In this document: piece after piece, positions 1 through 9,872 of the stretch
How positions within the stretch are numbered: position 1 is the stretch's first letter
How the letters are laid out: each line of letters opens with the position of its first letter
From: Apostichopus japonicus
Taxonomy: Eukaryota; Echinodermata; Holothuroidea; Aspidochirotida; Stichopodidae
DNA: 64,000 nt
Direction: 5' to 3'
Assembly: GCF_037975245.1 (NCBI RefSeq)
Contig: NC_092574.1
Location: 18,941,713-19,005,712 of the forward strand
Made by a program: the position numbers and the translations under genes
Notes under the pieces: model-generated
The model's input: the letters and a program-made list of their open reading frames with translations, nothing else
Databases searched by the model: none
What the model was told of the DNA's origin: nothing

Positions 1-497
1 AGACAAGTCGAAATTTCGTCATATTATTCCGAAGGTTTAGACTATTTTGTTTCAAACTTCTCCTGACATTGAGATTTTACCGACGTTTATTTCAACATTT
101 CGACGGAGTATATATCTTTCTCTTTTTAAAACGTCGACATTTTATTGTGAAAACTAAATTTTCCATTTTGGATTTTGTGGAAACCAAATTTTAACATAAA
201 CTGTCGATTTTTAACTTTCAAACTCTTTTTAAACTGGTTTGCGTCACAGTTAATGCAGCGATATTGTATCACCTTCAATCAGGTTTAGCCTGCAATCCAC
301 TAGTTTAACAAGTGATAAAATGGCTAAATGTATTCAATATTAGCTATTAAGTATATCAATTTAATGCCCATAATAATAGTTCTATGGGTTTATGAAGTTT
401 ACCTGAAACATATAGAAAGCTACAAGAAAATTTTATGATGGCTAGACCTCAATGGCTATGCATGTGGAGCTTCTCCTAACGAGAATAATGCAATCTT
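1..497. other. 3' flank of OAS-like gene A1
   Basis: This AT-rich flank downstream of the minus-strand gene A1 is repeated at 15381-15892 and 36545-37045. A possible polyadenylation signal (AATAAAAT on the minus strand) lies near 140. I see no gene in it. Confidence 0.5.
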
Positions 498-2108
498 TTA
501 AAGTTCATTTACTTTCTTGTGATGCTTACTTTTCTTCTTATTTGCTCGATTTCTCATGATCGGACAAGAAACAATCAAGGGAGAAGATTCAGGCTGGCTT
601 TCGATATCCATACCACAGAGTTTACTTATAATGTACTTATATGCTTTAGTAATACAACATTCTTCATCGTCATACGTAAAAACCTCCTCAGCACTGTCAG
701 TCTCATCGTCACTGGCACATTCACCAATGGTCTCACTTGCCTGATGGAGACACCAATCGAAACTAACAACAATTACATCTTCCGTGCAACCCCGTGAAAT
801 TGGTATGTAGATTGAAACATCACGTTCGTCGTGCTCGTCCGCCGAATCAAACCAATCACCACCAATGAAGTCTTCCATGTTCGATAGCATAAACCGCGTA
901 TCCGATTGATCGTTACAATGGCTGATTTTTTTACCTCTCTCTTTGACCTGATCAGAAATTGCACACATGAAGGACGTGAGCATGCGGAAGAATGGTTTGA
1001 CTTTTGTTTTTACTTTCGTCGGTTCTGCAGTCTGAGAATGGATCTTTATCGATGGCATGTGCAAGTCCATTTTCTTGAAGCCGAGAATAAAGAAATCAGG
1101 ATATATCCCTCCTTCGTCAAAAAGATATTGAAATCTTGATAAAGGAAAGAATATCTCTTTAACGGTAAACGACTGGTCTACTTGGTCCCCGTTGTATTCT
1201 GCTTTCTTCAAATGACGAAGTGTATTATTAGCAAACCGTTTAATTTGTTCGAGGTATTGAACGACCTTCGGGCTGAGTAGGTTGTTAAATGGATTGGTGG
1301 GATCAATTAAATATGGAAGTTTGTTCAGAATATCAAGAGGGATCCTTTTCTTTCTGTAGTATCGTTCCCAAAAAATTTCTTGTTCATTGATTTTTCTAAC
1401 TATGAAAAGAAATGTGCGAAATCCCTGTATGATATTTTGTCTTGGTTCTAGTTTAGTCTCTTCGGCGGCTTTAACTGCAAGTAACTCCATAATTGTAGAA
1501 CGACCCGGACAGAATCCCTTTAGCGGAACAGTCATTACCCAATATTTGGCTAGCCGACAAAGTGAATGTGTGAAGGAATCCTGCTCTTTGAGAAAACCTA
1601 CAGCCGCTTCTGATAAACTAGAACTGAATTCTTTATGTCGCAGCTTACTGTTAGAGTTTAAACACTCCAAGGCATTATTAACCTGAATCTGTGTTCCTTC
1701 TCTATCATTATAATCACAATAATAATTATAACAATTTGGAACAAAATTCGTCGCTGGAAGCAAGTCGATAGAGAACTCACCGTATTCAAACATTACAGCG
1801 TGCTCGGTCTCTTTGCAATTCGGATTGTAATTTGACTTTACAAAACACTTTAGTGTTTCGATGATGTTATCGAAAGGAGGGATGACGTCATCGAAATATA
1901 CAACAATATCAATGTCCATATCAATCCATACGGACGTTTTCTTGCCAATACTACCCAAGACTTTAATCCGATTAAATGTCGACCTGCCGTTAAAGTAATC
2001 TTCCAGTCCCTTTCGTATTTGACTTGTGCACATGTCTACTCTTTTTTTAGTAGATTCACTCGGTGCAAGCTCTTGGGCAAAATTCCTTAATCTCGTCTGT
2101 AGATCCAT
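498..2108 (-). CDS. OAS-like nucleotidyltransferase, type A (A1)
   Basis: This is a 536-aa relative of 2'-5'-oligoadenylate synthase, an innate immune enzyme that in the known family makes 2'-5'-linked oligoadenylate from ATP on binding dsRNA. The GS motif is at residues 52-53, the D-x-D metal pair at D65 and D67, and the third aspartate at D115 in a DLLPA context. The OAS C-terminal core follows: RLAKYW (185-190), IIQGFRTF (226-233) and a DPTNPFNN motif (269-276). Residues about 372-453 form a second module shared with type B. After that comes an acidic stretch (about 463-483) and a lysine-rich end (523-532) that could be a nuclear localisation signal. The reading frame is open further upstream, but the splice acceptor 10 bases before this ATG and the matching start of A2 favour this start. 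The ligand and product are inferred from the family; it could instead be a cGAS-like receptor with another product. Confidence 0.9.
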   Translation of the reverse strand: MDLQTRLRNFAQELAPSESTKKRVDMCTSQIRKGLEDYFNGRSTFNRIKVLGSIGKKTSVWIDMDIDIVVYFDDVIPPFDNIIETLKCFVKSNYNPNCKETEHAVMFEYGEFSIDLLPATNFVPNCYNYYCDYNDREGTQIQVNNALECLNSNSKLRHKEFSSSLSEAAVGFLKEQDSFTHSLCRLAKYWVMTVPLKGFCPGRSTIMELLAVKAAEETKLEPRQNIIQGFRTFLFIVRKINEQEIFWERYYRKKRIPLDILNKLPYLIDPTNPFNNLLSPKVVQYLEQIKRFANNTLRHLKKAEYNGDQVDQSFTVKEIFFPLSRFQYLFDEGGIYPDFFILGFKKMDLHMPSIKIHSQTAEPTKVKTKVKPFFRMLTSFMCAISDQVKERGKKISHCNDQSDTRFMLSNMEDFIGGDWFDSADEHDERDVSIYIPISRGCTEDVIVVSFDWCLHQASETIGECASDDETDSAEEVFTYDDEECCITKAYKYIISKLCGMDIESQPESSPLIVSCPIMRNRANKKKSKHHKKVNEL

Positions 2109-2118
2109 TGACAAATAT

Positions 2119-2865
2119 CTACATAAACAAATGCAAAAGTAAATTTTAAAATAGACGTTTTGTATTCGTACTTGGTGTTTCACGCATCGACATTAAGTTT
2201 GCTCTTTGACGATATGATTATGCATTATATAGATTCAGGCCCGTAGCAATGTTGGACACGGGGATGTAACCCGGATCCCATGCAGACTTATGTTCGCCCC
2301 TACCCATATAACTTGTTATTGCCCGTTGATATCATAATTCCTGGTTACTGACCTATGCTTACTCGATTTCCAGAAACTGTCAAATGTATGATGCAAACTA
2401 TAATAGTTACTAACGTTCCATAACGTTTTTTTTTAGGTTCATGCCCCTACCTCACCCCAAGCCGGGATATTAAGAACCTGCGCCACACCTCCCCCCCCCC
2501 CGGTCACATTTCAAATCATGTGCACGCCACTGTAGAATATAGCTTACTTAACTACATGTACGGCATATGCTCCTTATAGCCGGGATATTAAGAACCTGCG
2601 CCACCCTCAATATTACGTCAAGATGACAATTATGAAAGAGTATAGCCAAACTTATTCACGCATGTATGCAGTGTAACAAATTTCACGAGTATTTTCATTT
2701 TACGTTATCTTTTCAGAAAGGTATATATGAAAGTTTCGTTCAGTAATATTTATTTGTTTGTTTTTAAGCAGATGAACTCACCAGTGATGGTCCAGATCAT
2801 GAAATCTTGAAGATGATAACGTTGGTTGTAGTCTTGGGCCAATATACACAACGCTGGCTTTTATT
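2119..2865 (-). promoter_or_regulatory. A1 5' intron, noncoding exon 1 and TATA-like box
   Basis: On the minus strand a TATA-like AATAAAAG (2858-2865) is followed by a short predicted exon ending at 2782 with a strong donor (ACTG|GTGAGT). The intron, 2119-2781, ends in a pyrimidine-rich acceptor (TTTATGTAG|ATAT) 10 bases before the A1 ATG. The donor and acceptor are conserved in A2 and A3. Exon 1 holds an ATG (2798-2800) that would open a 16-codon upstream frame overlapping the main start after splicing. This is inferred from sequence; no transcript is available. Confidence 0.6.
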
Positions 2866-2873
2866 CCTGTCAC

Positions 2874-2920
2874 AGTTGTCTAACAATATAATGGTACTAC
2901 CATTATATTGTTAGACAACT
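2874..2920. repeat. 47-bp near-perfect palindrome upstream of A1 TATA
   Basis: Two 23-base arms (left arm begins AGTTGTCTAACAATATAA) are perfect reverse complements around one central C. The palindrome sits 8 bases upstream of the A1 TATA-like box. Unit 3 carries it with one arm mismatch (39407-39453). Unit 2 has only the left arm at about 21006-21028. Confidence 0.95.
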
Positions 2921-3157
2921 TTGTTCAACTTTGTTTGACTGATTCGACTAATGCGGTTAAGTCTACATCAACTCACATCTGCATGGGAGACGTAAACAAA
3001 GAAAAATCAATGTATATTAGTGACTAAATATGATATATGGTGGCGATAAACTTGTGTTTCATATTTTATTATTCGAGCAAGGTACAATGGCTGGGAATTC
3101 CATGTGTTAAATTAAGAAATGACCTTTGACTGATCTCGTCAGTGTTAGCAAACAGGC

Positions 3158-4352
3158 TTGGATTTATGATTCCCTTATTGTTTGTATAAAACCTACAAAA
3201 TATTGACAGTGCTCTCCAAGCTGGTCGTATATTAGAGAGTGAATAGTAGTCACAGGAGACTAAAACGAAATGATAACGCATATAGTTCATATTCACATCA
3301 TAGCCGAATGTGGGTCTGTATAGGGTTGTTGATATTAGGTAAACTATGATCACACGAGTTCACACGAGATGGGGAGCTTTCATCAAAAATACAAAAAGCA
3401 ATATAATTCCTTTTTAGTTTTATTTCCATTCAATAACTCTATAGTTACAGTTGAGCAACACGCAGGAATCTAAACTGCTATAGCCATTGCTGGAAGTTAT
3501 GAACACTTACAATATATTTCTGCTTCCTATTCATATCACATTTTCTGTGAGAATCGATCGGCTTCGAGATGAATACCTTTGTTGATTTCTGCTTCCTAGC
3601 TCCCCCTCATACACCCCGTCAGGGATATATAACATTTTCTGTGAGAGTCGATCGGCTTCGAGATGAGTACATTTGTTGAGACCCAGTGACATGCGCTCAG
3701 GGGGTGGCGGGTGGGGTTATCCCGACACCCGGTCGTCAGTCGGGGGTGATGCTTCAGTTGGAGAAGGTTTGAGCCAATACTACGGTTGTACCCATCCCCA
3801 CCCCTCCTTACCCCAACGCACCATTATTTCAACCACACAAAGTATTTGCTGGCAAAACCTTGCGTTAGGAGCTACTTGTACATACCAAAAGTTTGTTTTA
3901 AATATGATGTATCACGATGCACCAATTGACTTCTACCCCGTACAACCCTGTACATAGGTGTCGGCTCCAGTGAACACGGCAGCACCCAATCTTTATATAA
4001 TTAAAAAAATTCATTCGCATCTGGTCCTCCCATAAGGAAAGAGTTAGCACAGAGTTAGAGTTATATATATCTGAGAATAACTCAGACCACACCATTCAAT
4101 TGGGGTTCTTTTTTCTCTTGAGGAGGACCCCCAGCCCTTCCTACAAAGGATATTTGCGAATTTCAATTTAAAGTCGGCTTGGTATTGATTGCTTCAAGAA
4201 CTTCTGGTTTCCCCTTTCCTGCCCACCACCCGTCCCTCCCCATTCCCTCCCTTCCAATTTCTATCAGAAGAAACGATAAATGAATAACAATAAGTATTTA
4301 TAAATAAATAAAAATTGCAGCACGTATACTGCGTGTTGCCGTACGGCGCAAT
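3158..4352. other. 1.2-kb block absent from unit 2
   Basis: This block is present in units 1 and 3 (3158-4352, about 39691-40884) and missing at the matching point of unit 2 (about 21270), where the flanks join directly. It holds an imperfect 48-bp direct repeat with a 94-bp period (3538-3585 and 3632-3679) and G/C-rich runs. I see no terminal repeats or convincing gene, so insertion and deletion cannot be told apart. Confidence 0.7.
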
Positions 4353-6088
4353 AGAAATCGAGGATTCCCCATTACGTGAGTAAACGTCATTGCATTACAG
4401 AGGGAAAGTCCAACATTGAGATCATTGCAAAATTCCTCTGTTTGAACAGATGCTTGCAAAATCGATTATGGATAACAACATCACACACTTCTGTACTAAC
4501 TACGTGTGTCCTCATGTTTAACACTGGCTTTATACTGCAAATACTGGCATCGAAGCCTCGCAGTATGAAATGTATTTGCTAGATATTCGTATCATACTGT
4601 TAACTGTAAATCACACTCACGGTCAGCCTGTACAGTCAACCTGTATAACAAAAACAGAGATTAGCACACGAGTCGATCAGCTTGGGTCGCATTTGTGTAC
4701 CGCCCAATCAATAACCAACCAAATATTCAATAATCAGGCAGAACATTTTAAAGACGCTTGAGCGACCACGGATGTGGGAGAAGCCCGCAAGAGTTATGGC
4801 TTACAAATTTCAACTTACAACTTTCCCCACGCTTTATGAAGGGTAAAGGACACAATATCAAATGTCCCCAGGTTTGTGACCGACTCGTGTAGGCGCTTGG
4901 CCTATCAGGCTCATAATGACTCGTGTATTTCATAAAGGGAGCTCAAATGTTGTGCTACATAAGACTTGTAGTTTTTAATGTTTCATTCTCATCTGATCAA
5001 CCCCTCGACGAGAAACAGAACTTTTCACCTGGGTTGTAATAAGCCATGATTATAGATTACGCTTATAGCGTAAATTAAATAAGGACCGCTCCCATACACC
5101 GCTGAGGCTATCTGCTAAGCCACCAGATAAAGCACGCAGCATTCGCTAACCTCCTTTCCAGTATATTGCATTTGATACTTTTATAGTATATTGCATTTCA
5201 CGTATATAAGTAATATAACACTATGAGTAACTTATACTGTGTATTCAATATATAATATGGTTAGCAATGGCATACGTGATAGTTTTCAAGTGTTTTTGTG
5301 ATAATTATATATTTCATAGGAGTTTTGAAACATACATATATGGTGCTAAGCCTGTGTGCTAAGCTGCTATTCATGTTGTTGTTATAACCATGTTACCCAT
5401 TATACCTCAAGTTCTAGTTGGATTGGGTTGGGTTTCTATATGAGTATACGTATGTACTAAATGTATAATTATAGTTCCAGGTCAGATTAAGTGATATAAA
5501 CACTAGCTTCAGGACCACTCTACCAAGCTAACCCCTCCCCTAGCACCCAGCCCCCCCCCAATTGCTGACATATATGGGACATTATCGCCCGTTATTAATG
5601 CATTGTACTTATAGAAATTATAACATAATTTCGTGCCATTTGGCATCGATATTTATTGAGGCAGAGGAGTTACGTTACTGAGTGAAATTGTCGAATTTCA
5701 GTACAAGCGATTATAACTGATGTCTTCTGCACTGTCGTCTATTTAAATGAACTATTGGTATCTTCCTAAATTCTAAACTATTCTTATCGAACAACATTCT
5801 CCATAAGGTGATTATAATAATTATAATTCAGCGTGCACTGCATGCCTTATAAATTGGCATAAAGGTAATAAAAGGCTTTGTTTTGAAAGTTAGATGTGAT
5901 TCCCCTGTTAGGAATATGTTGTTGCGTCCATTGTTACTTGAACAACTCATATAAAACGCCCTATTTATAAGAAACCTTATTTTTAGCATAATTGTGATAT
6001 CATGAATGTGTCTTTACTATTGCGCTATTTGAGAACATTGAAATGAACATTTCACTTGACGTGTTGATCACCTTTCTTTTATGTAATA
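4353..6088. other. Intergenic spacer, no gene seen
   Basis: AT-rich spacer between A1 and the plus-strand TATA modules. It is conserved in units 2 (about 21271-23310) and 3 (about 40885-42623). Short open frames here are shared by the copies only because the DNA itself is nearly identical. Confidence 0.6.
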
Positions 6089-6453
6089 GCTGTTTCCAGT
6101 GAATCTTTATTACACAAGGTCAATGCCAACACGACAAAGTTTTGCAGTGGCGACGTATTCTTGTGGCTGGCAAGACTCCGACCCTATATAAAGCCCAGTC
6201 CCGAAGCTGCTGTTGTATTGTAGTACTGACATTACTCCCCACTGGTGGATCCCGCTCCTCTATTGCTATGGCTGTTTAGTTTCCAAAGAATCTTTATAAC
6301 ACAAGGTTAATGCCAACACGACAAAGTTTTGCAGTGGCGACGTATTCTTGTGGCTGGCAAGACTCCGACCCTATATAAAGCCCAGTCCCGAAGCTGCTGT
6401 TGTATTGTAGTACTGACATTACTCCCCACTGGTGGATCCCGCTCCTCTATTGC
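6089..6453 (+). repeat. Two tandem copies of a 182-bp TATA module
   Basis: A segment beginning GCTGTTT is repeated with a period of 182 bases (starts 6089 and 6271). Each copy holds TATATAAAG on the plus strand (6185-6193 and 6372-6380) in a G/C-rich context followed by a conserved leader. Unit 3 has the same pair (42624-42988). Unit 2 has a single copy with TATAAAG at 23410-23416. This looks like a duplicated core promoter, or part of an LTR-like element. Confidence 0.75.
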
Positions 6454-6471
6454 CGCCCGCTACATTGTTGC

Positions 6472-6702
6472 ATGAAAACACAGAGGGAAGAAGCGAAACT
6501 CAAAGAACGTCGGCAAGACCACTCTCTAAAATTGACTAACCGACTTGAATTGACTTTATTCGTGATTGGATTTATTCTTACGTCATTAAACGGTAATGTT
6601 CTTCACTTGTTTTTGTCTTTTAGACAGCACTGTGTTCGTGTGCCTAAAACGACGAAGATTTCTGAACCAAAGGTTAAGATTAGACACAACCTGATTCTTT
6701 AA
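6472..6702 (+). CDS. Small ORF downstream of the TATA modules, unknown
   Basis: An ATG 92 bases after the second TATA box opens a 76-codon frame: a charged N-terminus, then a hydrophobic stretch, then a basic end. I do not recognise it. Within it lies a 31-base segment with GT...AG ends and a pyrimidine tract (6593-6623), which is shorter than normal animal introns. The unit 3 copy (43007-43237) is intact and the unit 2 copy is broken by a stop at codon 26. It may be a remnant of a mobile element rather than a gene. Confidence 0.25.
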   Translation: MKTQREEAKLKERRQDHSLKLTNRLELTLFVIGFILTSLNGNVLHLFLSFRQHCVRVPKTTKISEPKVKIRHNLIL

Positions 6703-8495
6703 GCTAAATCATTATATTCGGTCAATTATTTCCATCGTTATTAATCAGACGAAATAAGAAACATGAGGAGATTCAATCAGATATCATGGATGAATATTAA
6801 TCCTTTTTTAATCAGATGATATAAGAAACACGATTGGATCGAATAAGATATCATATGTGGATATTGATCACATGAACTTTATAACTGGATTCAATAAACA
6901 TAATATCCAGTATAGGATTATGAATATTTGTGGTCGGTTTCTTATCTGCTGGTCTTGGAAACAAATTGTTGAAACAATAGGTGTCATATGCGAACAAAGA
7001 TTACAAATTATGACATGCCATGTATACTTAAAGTTCGCTGCTTAGGTGTCGTTCTTTGTTTGGTTACTGTAATTCAATGTAAATTGACTCAATGACATTC
7101 TTGTCTCACGCATAAAGTTTCCTACCAAAGACAAGATATTTTTATAAGTCATTTGGAAATAGTTGCTAAAACAATTGTTAGTGCAAAAGTGCAAAGTTAA
7201 ATGATAGCAATGAGTTAAATGATAGCAAGCAAACCCATCGCTGTCTATCTACCAATTATATCTCTATTCATCAAACAAAATGTTTTACTTAGCGTGTTTT
7301 GTTTAACATCTGGCTACAGGGTTGTAAAAAGGAAATCATGATATAAAATGATGCTTTTGACATTTTGACTCAACTTATGCACAACTTTTGAAGAGGGAAG
7401 CAATATCTTATGATTTTGCAGAGCGCTTCTTCAAATGTTCAAGATTACTCATAAGGATTTCCCATTCATGATGTGAACATCCTAGTATTGCTACCTCATT
7501 AACATAGATTTATACCCCTGTTGGTTGGTGACCCTAACTTTCACCTTCATCATCCTGGGGACCTTCCAACCCCCCCCCAGGGGTGGATGTTTTAGTCTGG
7601 AGAAGGGGTAACCCCCTCCTATTTAAAAATTAATATATATTTAAGAGTGCTTTATTTACAAAAAAACGGTGTTATATTTTGCAACTTTTGAGCTAATTAT
7701 GTTGAATTTTTTTGTCCATATCACCTCATCAAATTGGACCAAATATATCTCTAACAGCCTACGAGGGAAAGGGTCGGAGAAATCAATGGCTGTACCGCAC
7801 CACTTAGACAATGAAGTACGACGTCTTCCTTCGCTTACGCCGTCCCACCCCGCCCCCTCTCCTCTCTCTTTCTACAAACGGAAAACAGAAGATCACATCA
7901 TGACAACGCACTGTCTAGTTGCATCATTAATTTTAAAACTTTAGGCATGAATATTATAATGCAGTGATTAATTTATCACACAATTGACACATGCCCCGAA
8001 GCTAAAGATAAACAAACTTGAACCTATATATTCGCTGCAAATGCCATCAAAATGAAGCAGGAATGGTCGATGTTGCACCTCCTATATATCCATCCCGAGT
8101 TACCACTACCAGCGGTTTGTTCGAGTTAGTAGCTCATCACTTCATATTTAGTTGTACATTGCACGATGAGTTTACACTTAACGCGTTTTGTAAACAATAT
8201 AAACATTAAGATTACGAAAACTAGACTGTTCTCATATACGTTGTGGAGGTACCATTTCACCTGCCGAAAATCAGTAGTAAACTAAGCATCAATTTTCTTG
8301 CAGTTTGCCCAAGCAATTTGCAACGTCATAGGAGTAAACTTACACAATACGTCGACTCTTTAGTAGGTTAGATGTTAAATATTTGAAGTTAGACATATTA
8401 GGAAGCAGAAGCATGATTCTGTATCTATCTCTATCAGACGAAATGCTTGCTGTTTATATTACTTTGTATTTACTTGAAAGATGAAAAAGCGCAGG
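6703..8495. other. Spacer between small ORF and B1, no gene seen
   Basis: AT-rich spacer conserved in all units (24560-26370 in unit 2, 43238-45030 in unit 3). The stretch 8020-8120 is nearly invariant between units, but the only open frame across it lacks an ATG start. A run of C at 7570 varies in length between copies. Confidence 0.5.
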
Positions 8496-8538
8496 TTATA
8501 TGGCATATGAAAACATATCTACAAGTTCCAATTCGCCT

Positions 8539-9870
8539 TTAAACCCAGTTGCAACTAATTGTAATGACATCAGTCGCATCTTTGCCAATGGGAATCGTGA
8601 AAGTCGTGTGTTTGTCCTCATGTCGTTCACTCGATGATGACCATGTACCAGAGGATATGAACTGCGCGAGCTCCCACTTGACCTTTTCTGCAATATCTTC
8701 TCCTTGCCCGTGGCCCATGTCTCCATCGATTTTAGCAGCTGCTGCCACGATGTCAGTAAATGAAAAGAGATAACTCGAAGCAATATTCGAATCTACTCCT
8801 CTTTCTCCAGATCGCTTCTCGATCTTCGGTAGTAAGAGCCGCTCTCCAATTTCCAATTTCTTGGTGCTTACCAAGATATTTTGAGGTGTCTTGACTTTTG
8901 GAGATTTAAACATAACCCCCCACGTTGGTTGAGGTTCGAATAGCATCTTAAGACTAAACCCTTCGTTCCTCTCTGACTTGCCTAATCGGGATAAAGTCTC
9001 CGTTGCGTATGCACTCATTTGCCTCAGGTTATCACCAAGAGCTCCTTGTAACATGTTGTTATACGGGTTGGTAGGGTCAAGCAGCAGTGGACGCTGGTGT
9101 AAAATGTCCGCTGGGATGTCGGTCCTTCGATAGTATCTCGTCCAAACTATGTTTAAGTTGTGCGACTGTTTTATCATCGTCAGGAATCGACGAAACCCTT
9201 GCAGAATATCCCTACTTCCACGACGTTCCTCTTCCTCAGCAGCCCATGCACCAAGGTACTCCATGATAGAGGAGCGACCAAAGGAAAATCCAGGAATCCC
9301 AATTGTAGTACTCCAAAGCTTGGCGAGCCTCGACAAGGAGTGGGAAAATGCTGAATGATTTCGCTCGAAAGCTACAGCTCCTTCGGACAGTGACGTGCTG
9401 AAATCCATATAGTTTCCTCGTCTGTTGTTCCTCAGATGTTCTAGCGTGTTGGCAACCTGCACGCCTATCTCATCAGTTTCCCCAGAGTAGCCGTTTGAAT
9501 ACAAGAAATTTCTAGCAGGTAACAAATCCACGTCGAATCCTTTCACGGTCAGAGACAACCCCAGAGGACTCTGTTTGCAATCTTCATCAATATTCATGGT
9601 TATGACGTCATCAAGCTTTTGCTTGAATTCACTGAACGGTGGCATCTCGTTATTGAGATAAATGATGACATCGATATCCATTTTGAACCAGAGTGATGTC
9701 TTTTTGGTCAAGCTACCGAGTGGTCGAATACGATCGATGGAGAACTTAGATCCCAAGTGTCGATGTAAAACATCTTGGATGAGCTTCGTGGCTTCTCCTG
9801 CTTTCTCCAAGATACCAGAGGACGGAGCCAGCGAATCAGCGTACTGCTTGAGTTGAATGCTCAAAGACAT
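8539..9870 (-). CDS. OAS-like nucleotidyltransferase, type B (B1)
   Basis: This 443-aa protein has the same catalytic core as type A: GS at 52-53, D65-x-D67, D115 before LLPA, RLAKLW (181-186), ILQGFRRF (222-229) and a DPTNPYNN motif (265-272). A variable linker (about 325-355) leads into a C-terminal module (about 360-443) shared with type A, ending in a hydrophobic strand pattern and a terminal CNWV. It lacks the type A acidic and basic tail. The start is chosen because a pyrimidine-rich acceptor ends 2 bases before this ATG, which is at the same place in B2 and B3. The OAS assignment is firm at family level; product and ligand are inferred. Confidence 0.9.
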   Translation of the reverse strand: MSLSIQLKQYADSLAPSSGILEKAGEATKLIQDVLHRHLGSKFSIDRIRPLGSLTKKTSLWFKMDIDVIIYLNNEMPPFSEFKQKLDDVITMNIDEDCKQSPLGLSLTVKGFDVDLLPARNFLYSNGYSGETDEIGVQVANTLEHLRNNRRGNYMDFSTSLSEGAVAFERNHSAFSHSLSRLAKLWSTTIGIPGFSFGRSSIMEYLGAWAAEEEERRGSRDILQGFRRFLTMIKQSHNLNIVWTRYYRRTDIPADILHQRPLLLDPTNPYNNMLQGALGDNLRQMSAYATETLSRLGKSERNEGFSLKMLFEPQPTWGVMFKSPKVKTPQNILVSTKKLEIGERLLLPKIEKRSGERGVDSNIASSYLFSFTDIVAAAAKIDGDMGHGQGEDIAEKVKWELAQFISSGTWSSSSERHEDKHTTFTIPIGKDATDVITISCNWV

Positions 9871-9872
9871 AT

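Noticed and set aside
519-1686. Plus-strand open frames opposite the OAS-like genes, repeated in every unit
   Set aside because: They are antisense shadows; their conservation follows from the coding strand, and they show no domain or start context of their own.
1880-1900. CRE-like TGACGTCA motifs
   Set aside because: They lie inside coding sequence of types A and B, where they encode the conserved D-V-I segment after the catalytic strand, so they need no regulatory explanation.
2109-2183. Longer N-termini for A1, A3, B1, B2 and B3
   Set aside because: The upstream extensions run through the polypyrimidine tract of a splice acceptor, some start at non-ATG codons, and A2 has no such extension.
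3069-3353. 94-codon minus-strand frame identical in units 1 and 3
   Set aside because: The DNA copies are almost identical, so identity is uninformative; unit 2 lacks most of it and no family features appear.
6593-6623. 31-base intron in the small plus-strand ORF
   Set aside because: It has GT...AG ends and a pyrimidine tract but is shorter than normal animal introns, and the frame is open without splicing.
8018-8209. Plus-strand 63-codon frame conserved in all units
   Set aside because: It lacks an ATG start, and the differences between units change amino acids as freely as silent sites.
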